Assembly (NCBI RefSeq): GCF_000231055.2
Contig: NZ_CM001466.1
Coordinates: forward strand, 221,624 to 285,623
Direction: 5' to 3'
Length of the DNA stretch: 64,000 nucleotides
Origin: Saccharomonospora azurea NA-128
GTDB taxonomy: Bacteria > Actinomycetota > Actinomycetes > Mycobacteriales > Pseudonocardiaceae
In this document: positions 63,569-64,000 of the stretch, in pieces
How the letters are laid out: every line of letters starts with the position of its first letter
How positions within the stretch are numbered: position 1 is the stretch's first letter
Notes under the pieces: generated by a model
What the model was told of the DNA's origin: nothing
The model's input: only the letters and a program-made list of their open reading frames with translations
Database searches by the model: none
Made by a program: the position numbers and the translations under genes

Positions 63569-64000
63569 TCAGGGTGTTCCGATGGTGGTGCCCAGCAAGC
63601 GCAGGCGGACGGCGATGCCGATGCGGAACAGGTGGTCGGGCTCCTGCCACCGCGCACCGAGCAGCTCGGACACGCGGTCCAGCCGCTGCAGCACGGTGTT
63701 CTTGTGCAGGTGCAGCGCCCGGGCGGTGGCCACCGGGCTGCACCGGTTGTCGAGGTAGGCGGCCAGCGTCGGCAGCAGCGCGCTCCCGCGTTCGGCGTCC
63801 CACTCCAGCACCGGACCGATCGTCGCGTCGACGAACGCCTGCACGCGCTGTTCACCGGGACCGAACAACGCGGTGTAGGGCAGGTACTCGTCGCTGGTCA
63901 CGGCACCGTCGCGCAGGCCCAGCGCCGGAAGCACCCGCAGGCACGACTCGGCGGCCTCGCACCTCTCGTGGAGGCCGGTCGCCTGCCCTGTCGCGGCGCC
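63569..64000 (-). CDS. PucR/CdaR-type transcriptional regulator, C-terminal part
   Basis: Open from the right window edge to the stop at 63569; the 5' end is outside. The visible ~143 residues include a PucR-type C-terminal helix-turn-helix: LPTLAAYLDNRCSPVATARAL and HLHKNTVLQRLDRVSELLG. PucR-family regulators respond to small metabolites and often activate adjacent catabolic operons. Same strand and 107 bp from mvaA, so a regulator of the HMG-CoA operon is likely. Confidence 0.82.
   Translation of the reverse strand, partial: GAATGQATGLHERCEAAESCLRVLPALGLRDGAVTSDEYLPYTALFGPGEQRVQAFVDATIGPVLEWDAERGSALLPTLAAYLDNRCSPVATARALHLHKNTVLQRLDRVSELLGARWQEPDHLFRIGIAVRLRLLGTTIGTP

Overview
The window looks like chromosome of a high-GC actinobacterium, most likely in or near the Pseudonocardiaceae (Saccharomonospora/Amycolatopsis-like). 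This is inferred from very high GC codon use, GTG starts, an Lsr2 nucleoid protein, a Cfp30B-like double-VOC protein and actinobacterial neighbour pairs such as CstA with YbdD. There is no rRNA, one tRNA, and no recognisable integrase or transposase.

Layout. 1-17.1 kb holds housekeeping and accessory genes: a ROK-family tail, SRPBCC and HIT proteins, Lsr2, a class V aminotransferase, a DUF2867 oxidoreductase with a 3' frameshift, a Tat/lipoprotein amidohydrolase, a small (p)ppGpp synthetase, a 1002-residue secreted PA14/propeller/CBM/DUF1080 enzyme, an APC permease, a lipoprotein, a secreted HNH nuclease, a DapA-like lyase and a VOC protein. 17.2-19.7 kb is the CstA-YbdD pair. 20.0-21.2 kb is a graveyard of four truncated lipid-metabolism genes. 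24.3-26.6 kb is a second decayed zone with relics of a secreted protein, an FxLD-type lanthipeptide methyltransferase and a pentapeptide-repeat protein.

27.2-34.0 kb on the minus strand is a complete, overlapping type I Wadjet operon (jetABCD), an anti-plasmid SMC system. An unrecognised 456-aa gene (34.1-35.5 kb) lies just upstream in the same direction, followed by a YbaB-like gene and two small membrane genes. The zone ends at the 3' side of a tRNA-Leu(GAG). At 38.7-40.2 kb the glucuronate isomerase gene uxaC has been switched off by a 265-bp inversion between 11-bp inverted repeats. Flipping the segment back on paper restores a complete 487-codon frame, making this the most striking single observation in the window.

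41.3-51.5 kb carries an LLM/hemerythrin fusion, an MBL-rhodanese protein, two cell-wall enzymes, and a CHAT-TPR protease-like gene flanked by a frameshifted membrane protein and a frameshifted TPR protein. 51.7-59.3 kb is metabolic (Cys/Met-type PLP enzyme, FAD oxidoreductase, SHMT-like enzyme, Mn catalase, GNAT). 59.3-63.5 kb is a tightly coupled minus-strand operon of degradative HMG-CoA reductase, HMG-CoA lyase, a small membrane protein and a TctA-type permease. It reads as an uptake-and-catabolism module for mevalonate or a related acid, next to a PucR-type regulator cut by the window edge.

A dispersed intergenic palindromic repeat built from 21-bp modules occurs four times (8.0, 11.4, 50.9 and 51.6 kb). 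Several otherwise intact genes carry one-base frameshifts; these could be real decay or sequencing error.
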